64,000 nucleotides of DNA from Telmatospirillum siberiense (lineage in GTDB: Bacteria; Pseudomonadota; Alphaproteobacteria; Rhodospirillales; Magnetospirillaceae), in NCBI RefSeq assembly GCF_002845745.1, contig NZ_PIUM01000006.1, positions 62,001 through 126,000 on the forward strand, written 5' to 3'. A model generated the notes under the pieces. It made no database searches and had not been told where the DNA came from. It worked only from the letters and a program-made list of their open reading frames with translations. Both the position numbers and the translations under genes were made by a program. Each line of letters starts with the position of its first letter. The first letter of the stretch is position 1. This document shows positions 8,707-19,100 of the stretch, one piece after another.

Positions 8707-9123
8707 GGATGCGCTCCATGACCGACGAGATTTCGGCACCGCGGCGGAAAGCGGCGGTGCAGCGTCAGACGGGTTTCTTTCAAATGCATCCTCAGAAAAT
8801 CCAAGGATGCGTGTCGGCAGCCGATCGGATCGTCAGATGGCCGGGGCACGATGGAAGAGGCCGTACCTTTTAAGGGGCATCAGTTTTCGTATGGTGTCTC
8901 CGCAAATTATAACAGGGCGGAGCAGAATAACGAAAATTTCTCGTATTGGCACGTTCATCTAATGATTTTCTATTATTAGATGAAATCGCGAGAATCGCTG
9001 TCTTGGACATAGTTTCCCACCCCCCTGTTTCTATTTCGTCACGCCTCTTCCCCAAGCGGCCCGACGAATAGCCATAATTATTATATGTGTATAATGGCAT
9101 GAACGATTTTGGGACGAAACCAG

Positions 9124-9147
9124 GTATTTTCCGATTGATTCATCGGA
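9124..9147 (+). promoter_or_regulatory. Operator candidate, copy 2 (reductase side)
   Basis: GTATTTTCCGATTGATTCAT followed by CGGA matches the porin-side site at 7755-7778 in 22 of 24 positions. The core is an inverted repeat TCCGAT-N6-ATCGGA. It lies about 415 bases before the reductase start, so the reductase promoter may be far upstream or the site may act at a distance. Confidence 0.6.
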
Positions 9148-9265
9148 AACCCCGATGGGGCAGCCTTCCTGTCATGATTTGATCGATCGAAAGGAAGCGC
9201 CGCCGCCCCTCCGACATGAGGGGGCCCCTCCTATTTCGGAAATCGGCAAGGCCTTCATCGGGAAT

Positions 9266-9289
9266 ACCGATCACTTCGCCGGAAAATAC
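9266..9289 (-). promoter_or_regulatory. Operator candidate, degenerate copy 3
   Basis: On the minus strand this reads GTATTTTCCG, eight differing bases, then ATCGGT. It shares about 17 of 24 positions with the two better copies, in reverse orientation, and may be an auxiliary site. Confidence 0.4.
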
Positions 9290-9561
9290 ACAATTTTCGA
9301 ATGGCTATTCTCGTGCCAGGGTGAAGGTAGAGAAAAGCGAGGTCATGCGCGTGGCTGATTATTCGAATACTCAAAACATATAATTATTTAAAACAGCAGA
9401 TCGGGCGTCGATATCTTTTTTAAATATAGATTGCTTGTCTGTTTTTTATTTGTGGCCGGGGGTGGCCTGGCGCACTCGGGCCCTTCGAGGGCGCTGATGG
9501 AGCCATTTCCTCCGAGAACGGAACGCGGGCCGGGTGTTCATCAGAAATGGAGAGGCGTCTT

Positions 9562-11130
9562 ATGAGCGACGATATGAAAAAAACGAGCAGAAGAGGGTTT
9601 TTGGCGGCGGCGGGAAAGGTGGTCGCCGGTGGCGCCGCGGTCGGCGGTTTGGCGGCTTCCGCGGTTGCCAAAGAAGCCCCGCTGTCTTGTTGGAACGCGA
9701 CGTCTTCCCAGAAATGGGACGAGACTTACGACGTGGTGGTCATCGGCAGCGGCTTCGCCGGTTTGGCCGCGGCCTACGAGGCGAAGAACGCCGGGTCCTC
9801 GGTGGTCATTCTCGAGAAGATGCGGACCCCGGGCGGCAATTCGATCATCAATGGCGGCGGCTTCGCCGCTGCCGGCTCGCCGCTTCAGCAGGCGCAGGGG
9901 TTGACCGATTCGCCGGAATTGCTGGCCACCGACATGGTGCGCGAAGGGCTGGGCCTCAACCATCCGGAACTGGTCAAGATCGTCGCGGAACAATCATGGC
10001 CGGTCGTGAAATGGACTATCGACGAATTCGGTGTCCAATATACCGACCACCTCATGCAGGAAGGCGGACATTCGGTTCCCCGTACCTACATGACCCCGTC
10101 GGAAAGCGGCGCCGATGTCATCAAGGCGATGTTGGCGAAGCTCGACGGCATCGGCGTGCCCGTCCGCACGCGGGTCTATGTGCAGAAGATCCTGCGCGAC
10201 GGCGTGGACGGCCGGGTCAAGGGGCTTGAAGTGCGGACGGGATATTCGTTCCCCAACGCGAACAGCGGCAAGGTCGTGACCATCCGGGCGAGAAAGGCGG
10301 TTGTCCTAGCGCATGGAGGCTTCGGCCAGGATGTGCCTTTCCGTCTGATGCAGGATCCGAAACTGACCGGCAGCATGGATTGCACCAACCATCCCGGCGC
10401 CACCTCGGAATTGCTGCGCGAGGCGCTGCGGATCGGGGCCACGCCGATCCAGTTGAGCTGGATTCAAGTGGGCCCCTGGGGCAGCCCCGACGAAAAGGGC
10501 TTTGGCCTGGGACCGCATTTCGCCCAGGAAGGTGCCGCGATGTTCGGCGTTTGGGTCAATACCACGACGGGCAAGCGGTTCATCAGCGAGTTGGCCAACC
10601 GCAAGCTCCGGGCCGACATCATCATGAGCTTCATCAACAAGGGGCAGAATTGCATCGCCATCGCCGACGCCAATCTGCAGGGCGGCGTGAAGAACCTGCT
10701 GCCGGCCTTGATCGAGCGCGGGGTGGTCCGTCAATTCAACACCTGGGATGAAATCGCCCAGGCCTACAGCATCCCAGCCGATGCGCTCAAGAAAACCATC
10801 GAGGACTACAACCGCTACCTTGCCCAGGGAAAGGACGAGGAATTCAACCGTTACCTCAACAAGGAAGCCAAACCGCTCGGCACGGCCCCGCTTTATGTGC
10901 AGCGCCTGCTGCCGAAGGTTCACTACACCATGGGCGGCGTCAATGTGAACGCCCTGTCGCAGGTCACCGATATCGCCAGCGACCAGCCCATCCCTGGCTT
11001 TTATGCGGCGGGTGAGTCGGTCGGCGGCGTCCATGGCGCCGTTCGATTGGGCACGGTCTCCGGACCGACCTGCCTTGTTTTTGGCCGTATCGCCGGCCGG
11101 AACGCGGCGGCCGAGAAACCCTGGTCCTGA
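9562..11130 (+). CDS. Tat-exported flavoprotein reductase (fumarate reductase/FccA-like)
   Basis: The start at 9562 is chosen for GGAGAGG 6 bases upstream and the Tat signal it yields (SRRGFLAAAG, RR at residues 10-11). The 522-residue mature part has the FAD-binding motif VVVIGSGFAGLAAAYEAKNAG (about 59-80) and the closing block HYTMGGV and GESVGGVHGAVRLG (about 453-495) of the FAD_binding_2 soluble reductases, such as Shewanella fumarate, urocanate and methacrylate reductases. It lacks a fused heme domain; the following gene supplies a separate cytochrome. The active-site segment differs from true fumarate reductases (AVRLG in place of ANRLG), so the acceptor is open. Confidence 0.85.
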   Translation: MSDDMKKTSRRGFLAAAGKVVAGGAAVGGLAASAVAKEAPLSCWNATSSQKWDETYDVVVIGSGFAGLAAAYEAKNAGSSVVILEKMRTPGGNSIINGGGFAAAGSPLQQAQGLTDSPELLATDMVREGLGLNHPELVKIVAEQSWPVVKWTIDEFGVQYTDHLMQEGGHSVPRTYMTPSESGADVIKAMLAKLDGIGVPVRTRVYVQKILRDGVDGRVKGLEVRTGYSFPNANSGKVVTIRARKAVVLAHGGFGQDVPFRLMQDPKLTGSMDCTNHPGATSELLREALRIGATPIQLSWIQVGPWGSPDEKGFGLGPHFAQEGAAMFGVWVNTTTGKRFISELANRKLRADIIMSFINKGQNCIAIADANLQGGVKNLLPALIERGVVRQFNTWDEIAQAYSIPADALKKTIEDYNRYLAQGKDEEFNRYLNKEAKPLGTAPLYVQRLLPKVHYTMGGVNVNALSQVTDIASDQPIPGFYAAGESVGGVHGAVRLGTVSGPTCLVFGRIAGRNAAAEKPWS

Positions 11131-11246
11131 CCATTCGGAAGGCTGATGCCGGGTGATGAAAGTCCCCCGGCGGTTCCGTTTCCGAAAGGAAGGCAGGGGG
11201 TGTCTCTGCCTTCCGGGACCGGCCCCCATTCTGCGCGAGAAATTCA

Positions 11247-11795
11247 ATGAACGAGATTGTTTCCAAGAGCCGGAGCCGCTGGCTCGCCGGTTTTGCGGCC
11301 ATCCTGCTGGCGGGGCTCATCGGTGTCCTGGCCGCGTCCCCGGCCTCGGCCCAAAACGCCGCCGCGCCGAAGCAGCTCCCCGGAGCGGCGGCGGCCGACT
11401 GTCAGGCCTGCCATGGCGCGACCAATCCATTACCGGCCAGGCACAAATCGACGACCGGTCAGAAAATGGCCGATTGCCTGAAGTGTCATGAACAGAAGAC
11501 TCCGGAAAGTCTGAGCGGAAAGCTTCCGTTGTCGCACATTCATCAATTGAATGGCGTGACCTGCGCGAAGTGCCACGCCGATCCGAAAAAGCCGGAAGAG
11601 GTCAGCGCGAAGAAATGTCTGACATGCCATGACGGCGAAACGGTTTCAGCGGCCACGGCTCAGCTCAAGCCGACGAATCCCCATAATTCGCCGCACTATG
11701 GCAAGAACAGCGATTGCAATATCTGCCATCACGAGCATGAAAAGTCGGAAAATTACTGCAGCCAATGCCACAAATTCGAATTCAAGGTGCCGTGA
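11247..11795 (+). CDS. Periplasmic multiheme (six CxxCH) cytochrome c
   Basis: A 182-residue protein with a Sec signal (about 1-36, ending ASAQ). It has six CxxCH heme-binding motifs: CQACH, CLKCH, CAKCH, CLTCH, CNICH and CSQCH, from residue 52 to the C-terminus. Small cytochromes of the c3/FccA-N-terminal kind feed electrons from a membrane quinol dehydrogenase to periplasmic flavoprotein reductases. Known stand-alone partners of this sort usually have four hemes, so six is notable. It lies 116 bases after the flavoprotein gene and is presumably co-transcribed. Confidence 0.88.
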   Translation: MNEIVSKSRSRWLAGFAAILLAGLIGVLAASPASAQNAAAPKQLPGAAAADCQACHGATNPLPARHKSTTGQKMADCLKCHEQKTPESLSGKLPLSHIHQLNGVTCAKCHADPKKPEEVSAKKCLTCHDGETVSAATAQLKPTNPHNSPHYGKNSDCNICHHEHEKSENYCSQCHKFEFKVP

Positions 11796-11805
11796 CGAAC
11801 CACGC

Positions 11806-12606
11806 TCAATCCACGGCCAGCGGTTCGTAATAGGCCGGCGGAAACCCGGCCCGGTCGCAGGCGGCACGGTTGAAGGGGGCCTTCAGGCCCTTGGTGAAAT
11901 GGGCTCCGGCGATGGCCTGGTAATGACGGGCCGGATCCAATCCGGTGGTTTCGCACAGGTGGCGGAACCACCGGACGCCCGCTTCCACGTGGGATATCTC
12001 GTCTTCCAGGATCTTTTCCAGCACGGAGACGATGGCCGTCTCCCCCGCCGCGGCGAGACGGGCGATGGTGGCCGGCGCCGTGTCCAGCGCCCTGGCCTCC
12101 AATGTCATCGGAACGATCGCCAGCCGGGCGAGCAGATCATCGGATGTCTTTTGCGCCGCCTCCCAGAGGCCGTCATGGGCGGGCAGGGCTCCATAGGCGG
12201 ACCCCAATTCACCAAGAAGCTCGTCGAGGGCGGTGAAATGCCTTGCTTCTTCCTGGGCGACGACGACCCAGTCGTCAAGGAACGCCCTGGGAAGATCGGG
12301 GGTGGCGAAACGGGCGATGATATCCCAAGCCAAGTCGATGGCGTTCAGTTCGATATGGGCCAGGGCATGCAGCATGGCGATCCTGCCCCCGGCGCCGCCC
12401 AGACGCCGCTTGGGCATGCGGTTCGGCGGCAGGGTCTGCGGCCGGGCCGGCCGGGCGGGCCGATCGGGTGGACGAACGGCTCCCAAGGATCGGATCGTCT
12501 CCGCCCGCCATGCCGTCGCCGCCATTTCCGTCAGTTCGACTTTTCCCGCCGGTTCCGCCGTGGCCAGCACGGCCACGGCGGCTTCGGCAAGGCTCGTCCA
12601 GGTCAC
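11806..12606 (-). CDS. DUF455 ferritin-like domain protein
   Basis: A 266-residue protein with the DUF455 layout: helix motifs AHIELNAIDLAWDII, FLDDWVVVAQEEARHF and EKILEDEISHVEAGVRWF, which provide the Glu and Glu-x2-His residues of a ferritin-like di-metal site. The reaction is unknown. It overlaps bcp by 4 bases and converges with the cytochrome gene, leaving 10 bases between the stops. Confidence 0.85.
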   Translation of the reverse strand: MTWTSLAEAAVAVLATAEPAGKVELTEMAATAWRAETIRSLGAVRPPDRPARPARPQTLPPNRMPKRRLGGAGGRIAMLHALAHIELNAIDLAWDIIARFATPDLPRAFLDDWVVVAQEEARHFTALDELLGELGSAYGALPAHDGLWEAAQKTSDDLLARLAIVPMTLEARALDTAPATIARLAAAGETAIVSVLEKILEDEISHVEAGVRWFRHLCETTGLDPARHYQAIAGAHFTKGLKAPFNRAACDRAGFPPAYYEPLAVD

Positions 12607-13067
12607 AGTGCCTTGGCTTCGGCCAGCACCTGCTCGGCATGTCCGTCGACCTTGACCTTGCGCCAGATCTTGCGCACCACGCCTTTTTCATCGATCAGGA
12701 AGGTGGAACGCTCGATGCCCATGTATTTCTTGCCGTAGTTTGTTTTTTCGACCCAGACGCCGAAGTCCTCGCAGACCTTGCCTTCGGTGTCGGAAACCAG
12801 GGTGAAGGCCAGGCTGTATTTGGTCTTGAATTTGTCGTGGCTCTTCTGGTCGTCCTTGGAGATGCCGACGACAACGGCGTTGGCGCCGGAGAAATCGGGT
12901 TGCGCCGATTGAAAGGCGCAGGCCTCCTTGGTGCAGCCCGGCGTATCGTCCTTCGGATAGAAATAAAGAATGACCTTCCGGCCCCGCAGAGCCGACAAGG
13001 CGAGGCTGCCGCCGCCGTCGGTGGGTAGGGTGAAATCCGGGGCGTTGGAACCGACGTCGATGGTCAT
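12603..13067 (-). CDS. bcp: Thioredoxin-dependent thiol peroxidase, Bcp/PrxQ type
   Basis: A 154-residue peroxiredoxin with the signature FYPKDDTPGCTKEACAF at about residues 36-52. Cys45 is the peroxidatic cysteine and the Cys five residues later the likely resolving one, as in PrxQ. It reduces hydroperoxides using thioredoxin in the cytoplasm. It lies one base after glnE and overlaps DUF455, so the three form an operon. Confidence 0.95.
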   Translation of the reverse strand: MTIDVGSNAPDFTLPTDGGGSLALSALRGRKVILYFYPKDDTPGCTKEACAFQSAQPDFSGANAVVVGISKDDQKSHDKFKTKYSLAFTLVSDTEGKVCEDFGVWVEKTNYGKKYMGIERSTFLIDEKGVVRKIWRKVKVDGHAEQVLAEAKAL

Positions 13068-13068
13068 T

Positions 13069-16065
13069 TTATGAAGACTCCTTGTCCTTCAGGTCCGCAT
13101 TCTCCCCCAGGGCCGTGCGCAAGGCCCCGACGGGAGTATCGATCAGTTGTTCGTAAAGGCCCATAACCTGCCGGGCCCGCTCGTCCATGAGAACGCGCAG
13201 ACCCTCGAAATGGGTGCTCCCGGTCGCCCGTACCAGTACTTCCTTCAAACGACCCGGGGCCTTTTCCTCGTCGAAACGACCTTCGATGCTTTGGCGCAGG
13301 ACTTGCTGGATGGCCGACCACAGACGGAGCGCGTCGCGCAGCAGCTCGCCCTGGTCCCGGGGCAGGAGATTTAAGCGCAACGCTTCGGCCAGCACGTCGT
13401 CCGTGTTGGTGCGGATCAGGGAGGGATGATCGGCGCCCCAGCGCAGTTGAAGATATTGGGCGATGAATTCGATATCGACCAGGCCGCCCCGCAGATGTTT
13501 GACCTCCCAGGGCGAATCCGCCTTGTGTTCGCGGGCGATCCGCAGGCGCATATCCGCCACATCGACCAGCAGCTTGACCGGATCTCGGCGGCTTTCCAGC
13601 GTCTGGCGGATGACCTCCTCGATGGCGCCGCGCAGGGAATCGTTGCCCGTGATCACCCGTGCGCGGGTCAGTGCCAGATGCTCCCACGTCCAGGCCATGT
13701 TGGCGTGGTATTGGGCGAAGGCGGAGAGGCTGGTGGCGATGGGGCCGGCGTTGCCGGAGGGACGCAGCCGCATATCGACTTCGTACAGGGCGCCTTCACC
13801 GGTCTTGGCGGTCAGCGCGTTGATGATCCGCTGGGTCAGGCGGGCGTAATAGGCGCTGGGCGTGAGTTGCTTGACGCCGTCCGACTGGTCCAGATCGTCT
13901 TCCATGTCATAGACCAGGATCAGATCGAGATCCGATGTCGCGGTCATTTCCCGGCTGCCCATCTTGCCCATGGCGACGATGGCCATGCCGCGGCCGGGGA
14001 CGCGGCCGTATTGCAGGGCGAATTCCGCTTCGACGCGGGGCTGTATGGTGGCCAGGGCGGCGTCCGCCAGATCGGACAGATGGCGTCCGGCCTGCTGGGG
14101 ATCGAGGAGATTGCGCAGGGTCTGGACGCCGATGCGGAATTTCTGCTCGTTGACCCAGCGCCGCGCCACGTCGAGCATTTCCTGATAGTCCGCAGACTGG
14201 TCGAAAACCCGGGACGCCTCCTCGACGAGGATCGCGCGGGGCGGAGGCGCATCGAAGAAGCCGCTGGTGAGCACGCTGTCGAGCAGGGTGGTGTTGGCCG
14301 ACAGCCATTCGGCCAGGCGAGGCGCATCGCCCATGATCTCGGCCACCAGATCGAGCAGGCTGGGATTGGCGGAGAACAGGGCGAAGAGGGGCACCCCGGC
14401 GGGCAGGCGCGACAGGAAGCCGTCGAAGCGGTGAAAGGCGGCGTCCGGGTCCGCCGTGCGGGCGAGCGCCGCCAGCAGGGCCGGCGTCAGTTCGGTCAGC
14501 ATTTCACGCGCCCGGGTGCTGCGGGTCGCCCGCACCCGTCCATGATGCCAGCCCCGGATGACGGAACAGATCGCTTCCGACTGGGTGAAGCCGAGGCCGG
14601 TGATGGTTTTCAGCGTTTCCGGATCGCTTTCCCCACCGGTGAAGACCAGATTGCCCTCGGCTGACAAGGGCGGCGCGTCCTCGAACAGGTGGGCATAATG
14701 GCTTTCCACCGTGCGCAAGGTTCCGGTCAGTGCCTCGGCGAAGCCCTCAAATCCGCCAAAACCCAGGAAAACACCGAGAGCCCGCAGTTTTTCGCGATCT
14801 TCCGGCAGGGTTTGGGTCTGCTGATCGTCGATCATCTGCAGCCGGTGTTCCAATCGGCGCAGAAATCCGTAGGCTTCGATCAGTTCACCGGCGGCGGCCG
14901 GGTCGACATGGCCAGCCGCGGCGAGAGCGGTGAGCGCGTCGGTGGTTTTGGGCGTCCTGAGGTCGGATTGGCGGCCACCCCAAATCAATTGCTGGGTTTG
15001 CGCGAAGAATTCGATTTCACGGATCCCGCCGCGGCCCAGTTTGATGTTATGGCCGGCCACGGCGATTCGTCCGCCGCCTTTGTGGGCGTTGATCTGCCGT
15101 TTGATCGAATGGATGTCCTGGATGGCGGCGAAATCGAGATGTCGGCGCCAGATGAACGGGCGAAGGAATTTGACGAATTCGCGGCCCATCTCCAGGTCGC
15201 CGGCGACGGGCCGGGCCTTGATCATCGCCGCCCGCTCCCAGTTCTGGCCGAATCCCTCGTAGTAGGTTTCCGCGGCCTCCAAGGAAATGGCAAGCGGGGT
15301 CGATCCGGGATCGGGGCGCAGACGCAGATCCGTACGGAAGACGTAGCCCTCGCCGGTGAGTTCCTCCATCAGGCGGACCAGATCCCGCGACAGCCTTACG
15401 AAGAACTCCTGCACCGTGCGGCGGCCCTGGTAGGCGACCTTGCCTTCCTCGTAGAGGATGATCAGATCGACGTCGCTCGAATAATTGAGCTCGCCCGCTC
15501 CCAGCTTCCCCATGCCCAGGATCACCAGTCCGCAGTCCCGGTCGGGCGCGTCCGGATGGGGCAGGACGATTTCGCCGGCGCCATGGGCCCGGCCCAGCAG
15601 ATGGCGGGTGGCATGGGACAGGGTGGCGTCGGCCAACCGGGTCAGGGCGCCGGTGATGGCCTCCAGCGGCCATAGCTCGCAGATGTCGGCGAGCCCGATG
15701 ATCAGTGCCGCGCGCCGTTTGGCGATACGCAGGCGATCCATTACCGCTGGCGTATCCTCCGCGCCTTCGTTGTCCGCCGTCAAGGTGCCGAGAACGGCTT
15801 CGAACGTGGGATCCGGCCCGTCGGACAGGAAACGGCGCAGGACATCCGGTTCCCGGATCAGGCTTTGGGTGAGGTAGGGACTGTTGCCGAAAACGGCATC
15901 CAGCAGGCGCCGCCGGGCCGGATCGTCGGCGAGGTTTCTGGCGAAGGCGACGAGCGCCGCGTCCTCCCATTGGGCGGCGTCTTCCAGCCAACGTTCCCGG
16001 TTGCGTTCAGCCATCGCTGGATCGGCGGGATCGGGCAGGCGCTCTGATTTGATGATGAAAGGCAA
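13069..16065 (-). CDS. glnE: Glutamine synthetase adenylyltransferase/adenylyl-removing enzyme
   Basis: A 998-residue bifunctional enzyme that adenylylates and deadenylylates glutamine synthetase in response to PII. Two nucleotidyltransferase signatures are seen: GELNYSSDVDLIILYEEG near residue 200 (the adenylyl-removing half) and GSREMTATSDLDLILVYD near 710 (the adenylyltransferase half). Length is typical of alphaproteobacteria. The start used is TTG 16065; a shorter start at Met18 is possible. It is divergent from the YhdP-like gene. Confidence 0.95.
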   Translation of the reverse strand: MPFIIKSERLPDPADPAMAERNRERWLEDAAQWEDAALVAFARNLADDPARRRLLDAVFGNSPYLTQSLIREPDVLRRFLSDGPDPTFEAVLGTLTADNEGAEDTPAVMDRLRIAKRRAALIIGLADICELWPLEAITGALTRLADATLSHATRHLLGRAHGAGEIVLPHPDAPDRDCGLVILGMGKLGAGELNYSSDVDLIILYEEGKVAYQGRRTVQEFFVRLSRDLVRLMEELTGEGYVFRTDLRLRPDPGSTPLAISLEAAETYYEGFGQNWERAAMIKARPVAGDLEMGREFVKFLRPFIWRRHLDFAAIQDIHSIKRQINAHKGGGRIAVAGHNIKLGRGGIREIEFFAQTQQLIWGGRQSDLRTPKTTDALTALAAAGHVDPAAAGELIEAYGFLRRLEHRLQMIDDQQTQTLPEDREKLRALGVFLGFGGFEGFAEALTGTLRTVESHYAHLFEDAPPLSAEGNLVFTGGESDPETLKTITGLGFTQSEAICSVIRGWHHGRVRATRSTRAREMLTELTPALLAALARTADPDAAFHRFDGFLSRLPAGVPLFALFSANPSLLDLVAEIMGDAPRLAEWLSANTTLLDSVLTSGFFDAPPPRAILVEEASRVFDQSADYQEMLDVARRWVNEQKFRIGVQTLRNLLDPQQAGRHLSDLADAALATIQPRVEAEFALQYGRVPGRGMAIVAMGKMGSREMTATSDLDLILVYDMEDDLDQSDGVKQLTPSAYYARLTQRIINALTAKTGEGALYEVDMRLRPSGNAGPIATSLSAFAQYHANMAWTWEHLALTRARVITGNDSLRGAIEEVIRQTLESRRDPVKLLVDVADMRLRIAREHKADSPWEVKHLRGGLVDIEFIAQYLQLRWGADHPSLIRTNTDDVLAEALRLNLLPRDQGELLRDALRLWSAIQQVLRQSIEGRFDEEKAPGRLKEVLVRATGSTHFEGLRVLMDERARQVMGLYEQLIDTPVGALRTALGENADLKDKESS

Positions 16066-16151
16066 CGGGCGTCATCCAAACATTGTATTTTTTCCCAGAC
16101 TGGTGCAAAGCTCGGCCAAACGTCAAGCTTACTCCGGGGAGGTCGCGAAGG

Positions 16152-19100
16152 GTGGTGCACGGCACCGTTAGAAGTCTATTCCAGCTTCTCGGCGCCGTCG
16201 GTGCGTCCGTCGTGGTCTTCGTGGCCTGGTTCGGTTACCGGCTGTCCGAAGCTCCCCTCAATCTCTCGCTTCTCACACCTTATATCGAGGATGCGTTGAG
16301 CGCCCCCGACGGCGGTTTCGCCGTCAAGCTGGAAAAGACCGTCCTTGCCTGGAACAAGGAGACGCGGACCATCGAGATCCGCGCCGTGAACGTGCGCGCC
16401 ATCTCGGGAGAGCGGGAAGTGATCGCCGCCGTCCCGGAATTGCAGGTCTCGCTCTCCGGCCCTTCGCTGATGCGCGGCCAGATCGCGCCGCGCTGGGTGC
16501 GCCTGCGCCATCCCGTCATCCGCCTGCGGCGCGACGCACAGGGGCAGATTCAGTTCGGCATGGGCGATGACGAGGAGACCGGCACCAAATCGTCTCCGGC
16601 GATCCTCGAAGCCTTCCATGTCCTGCTGGAGCCGCCGGGCGGCAGCGATCCCGGCGGGCAGCTTCAACGAATCGAAGTCGTTGACGGCGACCTTGCCGTC
16701 GATGACGAGATTCTCGGAGTCCGCTGGCATGCGCCGCGGGCCGATCTGCGCTTCAACCGCGACCAGCGGGGTATCGCGGGCCATGCCCGGATCGATCTGC
16801 AATTGGCCGGTGACCAGGCGAGGTTCGACGCCGACGGTTTTTTCAACGCAACCGATCAGGCCGTCGACGCCACCTTGTCCTTCGGCGGCATCCGGCCCTC
16901 CCTGCTGGCGTCTCTGGCGCCCGCCCTCCAGCCGATTGCCGGTTTGCACCTGCCCACCGGCGGCACGGTCGCCTTGCGGTACTCCATCGATCAGGGTTTG
17001 CGCGACATCCGCTTCGATCTGGTCGGCGGCGAGGGGGTGATCGACGCTTCCTCCCAGTTGGGGGTTTCCTGGCCGGTCCAATCCGTCGCCTTCAAGGGAG
17101 CCCTGGTCGACGGCTTGAATTCCCTGGTGCTGGACGAACTGCGGGTCGACATGGGCGGGCCGCTGATCAGTTTGACCGGCCGGGTCGACGATATCGGGGG
17201 CGCCAGCCGCGTCGAGGCGCAGGCGCATGTCGACGACATGCCGCTCGACACGCTGAAGGGCGCCTGGCCGCCTGTGGTCGCGCCCAATCCCCGCACTTGG
17301 ATCCTGGCCAATCTGTCGCGGGGCCGTGTCCGTGTCGCCTCCGCCAATCTGAGCGCCCACCGCCTGGCCGGCCAAAGTTTCGATGATCTCAGCATCGATC
17401 GTCTGGACGGTGAAGTGGTGCCCGAAGGGGTGACGGTGCAGTACCTGCATCCCATGCCGCCGATCGCCAACGTCAACGCCCATGCCACTTTCAACGCCGA
17501 TACCTTCACCATCGACGTCAAAAGCGGTGAGGTGTTCGGCCTCAAGGTGCCGGAGGGCAAGGTCATCCTGGGAGGGCTGTCGGCCCCGGACCAGTTCGCC
17601 GATATCTCGCTCAAGGTGACCGGGCCGGTGGAGGACGCGCTGCGCCTGATCGATAGCAAGCCGCTGTCCTGGGCTCAGGCGCTGGGCGTCCAGCCCACCA
17701 AAGTGAAAGGCGACGCGATGACGTCGCTGGCTCTTAAATTTCCTCTGCTGGAGAAGCTGACCTTCGATCAGATGAAGGTGAGGGCGCAGGCGCAGACCAG
17801 CCATTTCGGCCTGCCCGACGTCGCCCTCGGCCTCGACCTCAGCGAGGGGGCGCTTTCTCTCGACATCGATCCCAAGGGGATGGACGTTTCCGGCAAGGCC
17901 CTGCTGGGCGGAATGCCCGCCGATATCCGGTGGCGGGAAAATTTCAGCAGGGGCTCGCCTTTCCGCAGCCGCTATCAGGTCTCGGCGGTGCTTGGGGACG
18001 CCGAGCGGCGCCTCGTCGGGTTGGACGCCGATCCGTTCCAGCCGCCCTTCCTGGCCGGACCGGTGCCGGTGGACCTCACCGCGATCATGTACGAATCGGG
18101 GCGCGGCGACATCGAGGTGCAGGCCAACCTGACCGAAGCGACCATGCAATTGACGGGATTGAACTGGGAAAAGAAGGCTTTTGTCGGGGGGCACGCATCG
18201 GCGCAATTGCGCCTGACCGATGGTCTCTTGAGCGACATGCCGCATTTTTCTCTGGGCAGTTCCAACGGCCTCGACGTGTCCGGGCAGGGTAGTTTCGAAA
18301 AGGGGCAGTTGCGCAAGATTTTCCTCGACAAGGTGAAATTCGCGCGCACCGATGTGCAGGCGACGGTGACGCTGCGCCAGGGCGAAGGTCCCGCTTTCGA
18401 CCTGTCGGGAAACAGTTTCGACGCGCGGGAGATCGTGTCTGGCGATCCGTCCGACCATCAGACCGACAAGAAAGTGACGACCCCCAAGCAGCATCGCGAG
18501 CAGCCCCTGCGGGAAGACCAGTTGCCGTTGGCCATTCAGGCCAAGTTCGCCCAGGTGTGGGTCTCCGACGAGGGGGTGCTCAGGAACGTTTCGGCCGCGA
18601 TGACGCGCGACCGCCGCGACTGGCGCCGGATTCGCATCGATGGCACGGTTGGGGGCGGACAGCCCCTGCACGTGGAAATCCAGCCGGCCGGCGCCAATCG
18701 CCGCTCGCTCAAGATGACCAGCGGCGATGCCGGGGCGGTGTTCAAGAATTTCGACATCTTCGATAATATGCTGGGCGGGCAACTGTTGGTCGAAGGGTCC
18801 TACGACGATGCCGATCCCCGCCAGCCTCTCAAAGGGGTGTTGACGGTCAGCGATTTCCAACTGGTCAAGGCCCCGGCCCTGGCCAGGCTGCTGACCGTGG
18901 CGGCGCTGACGGGAATCGTCGATCTGCTGCAGGGAAGCGGCATCCCTTTTTCCACGCTGGATTTACCCTTTACCCTCACCGACGGGGTTCTGGCCCTGCA
19001 TGACGCCCGCGCCGCCGGGACGGCCCTCGGACTGACCGTCAAGGGTCAGGTCGATCTCGACGCCGATATGATGGCCCTCGAGGGCACCGTGGTGCCGATC

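Larger units (their letters stand above)
8707..9561. promoter_or_regulatory. Long divergent regulatory region, LysR versus reductase operon
   Basis: About 850 bases without a convincing gene, much more AT-rich than the flanks. It contains a 10-bp inverted repeat TTCATCTAAT/ATTAGATGAA (8954-8963/8975-8984), an AT dyad ATTATA-TGTG-TATAAT (9080-9095), and the operator copies at 9124 and 9266. The multiple dyads suggest binding by more than one regulator, as expected for an anaerobically controlled reductase. Short open frames here have no coding character. Confidence 0.6.

Noticed and set aside
9155-9358. A 67-residue plus-strand frame in the reductase regulatory region
   Set aside because: No ribosome site or domain, and it overlaps two operator-like copies.
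16176-18860. An 894-residue minus-strand frame over the YhdP-like gene
   Set aside because: Shadow frame with His/Gln/Arg-rich composition; the plus strand has a membrane anchor and AsmA-like motifs.
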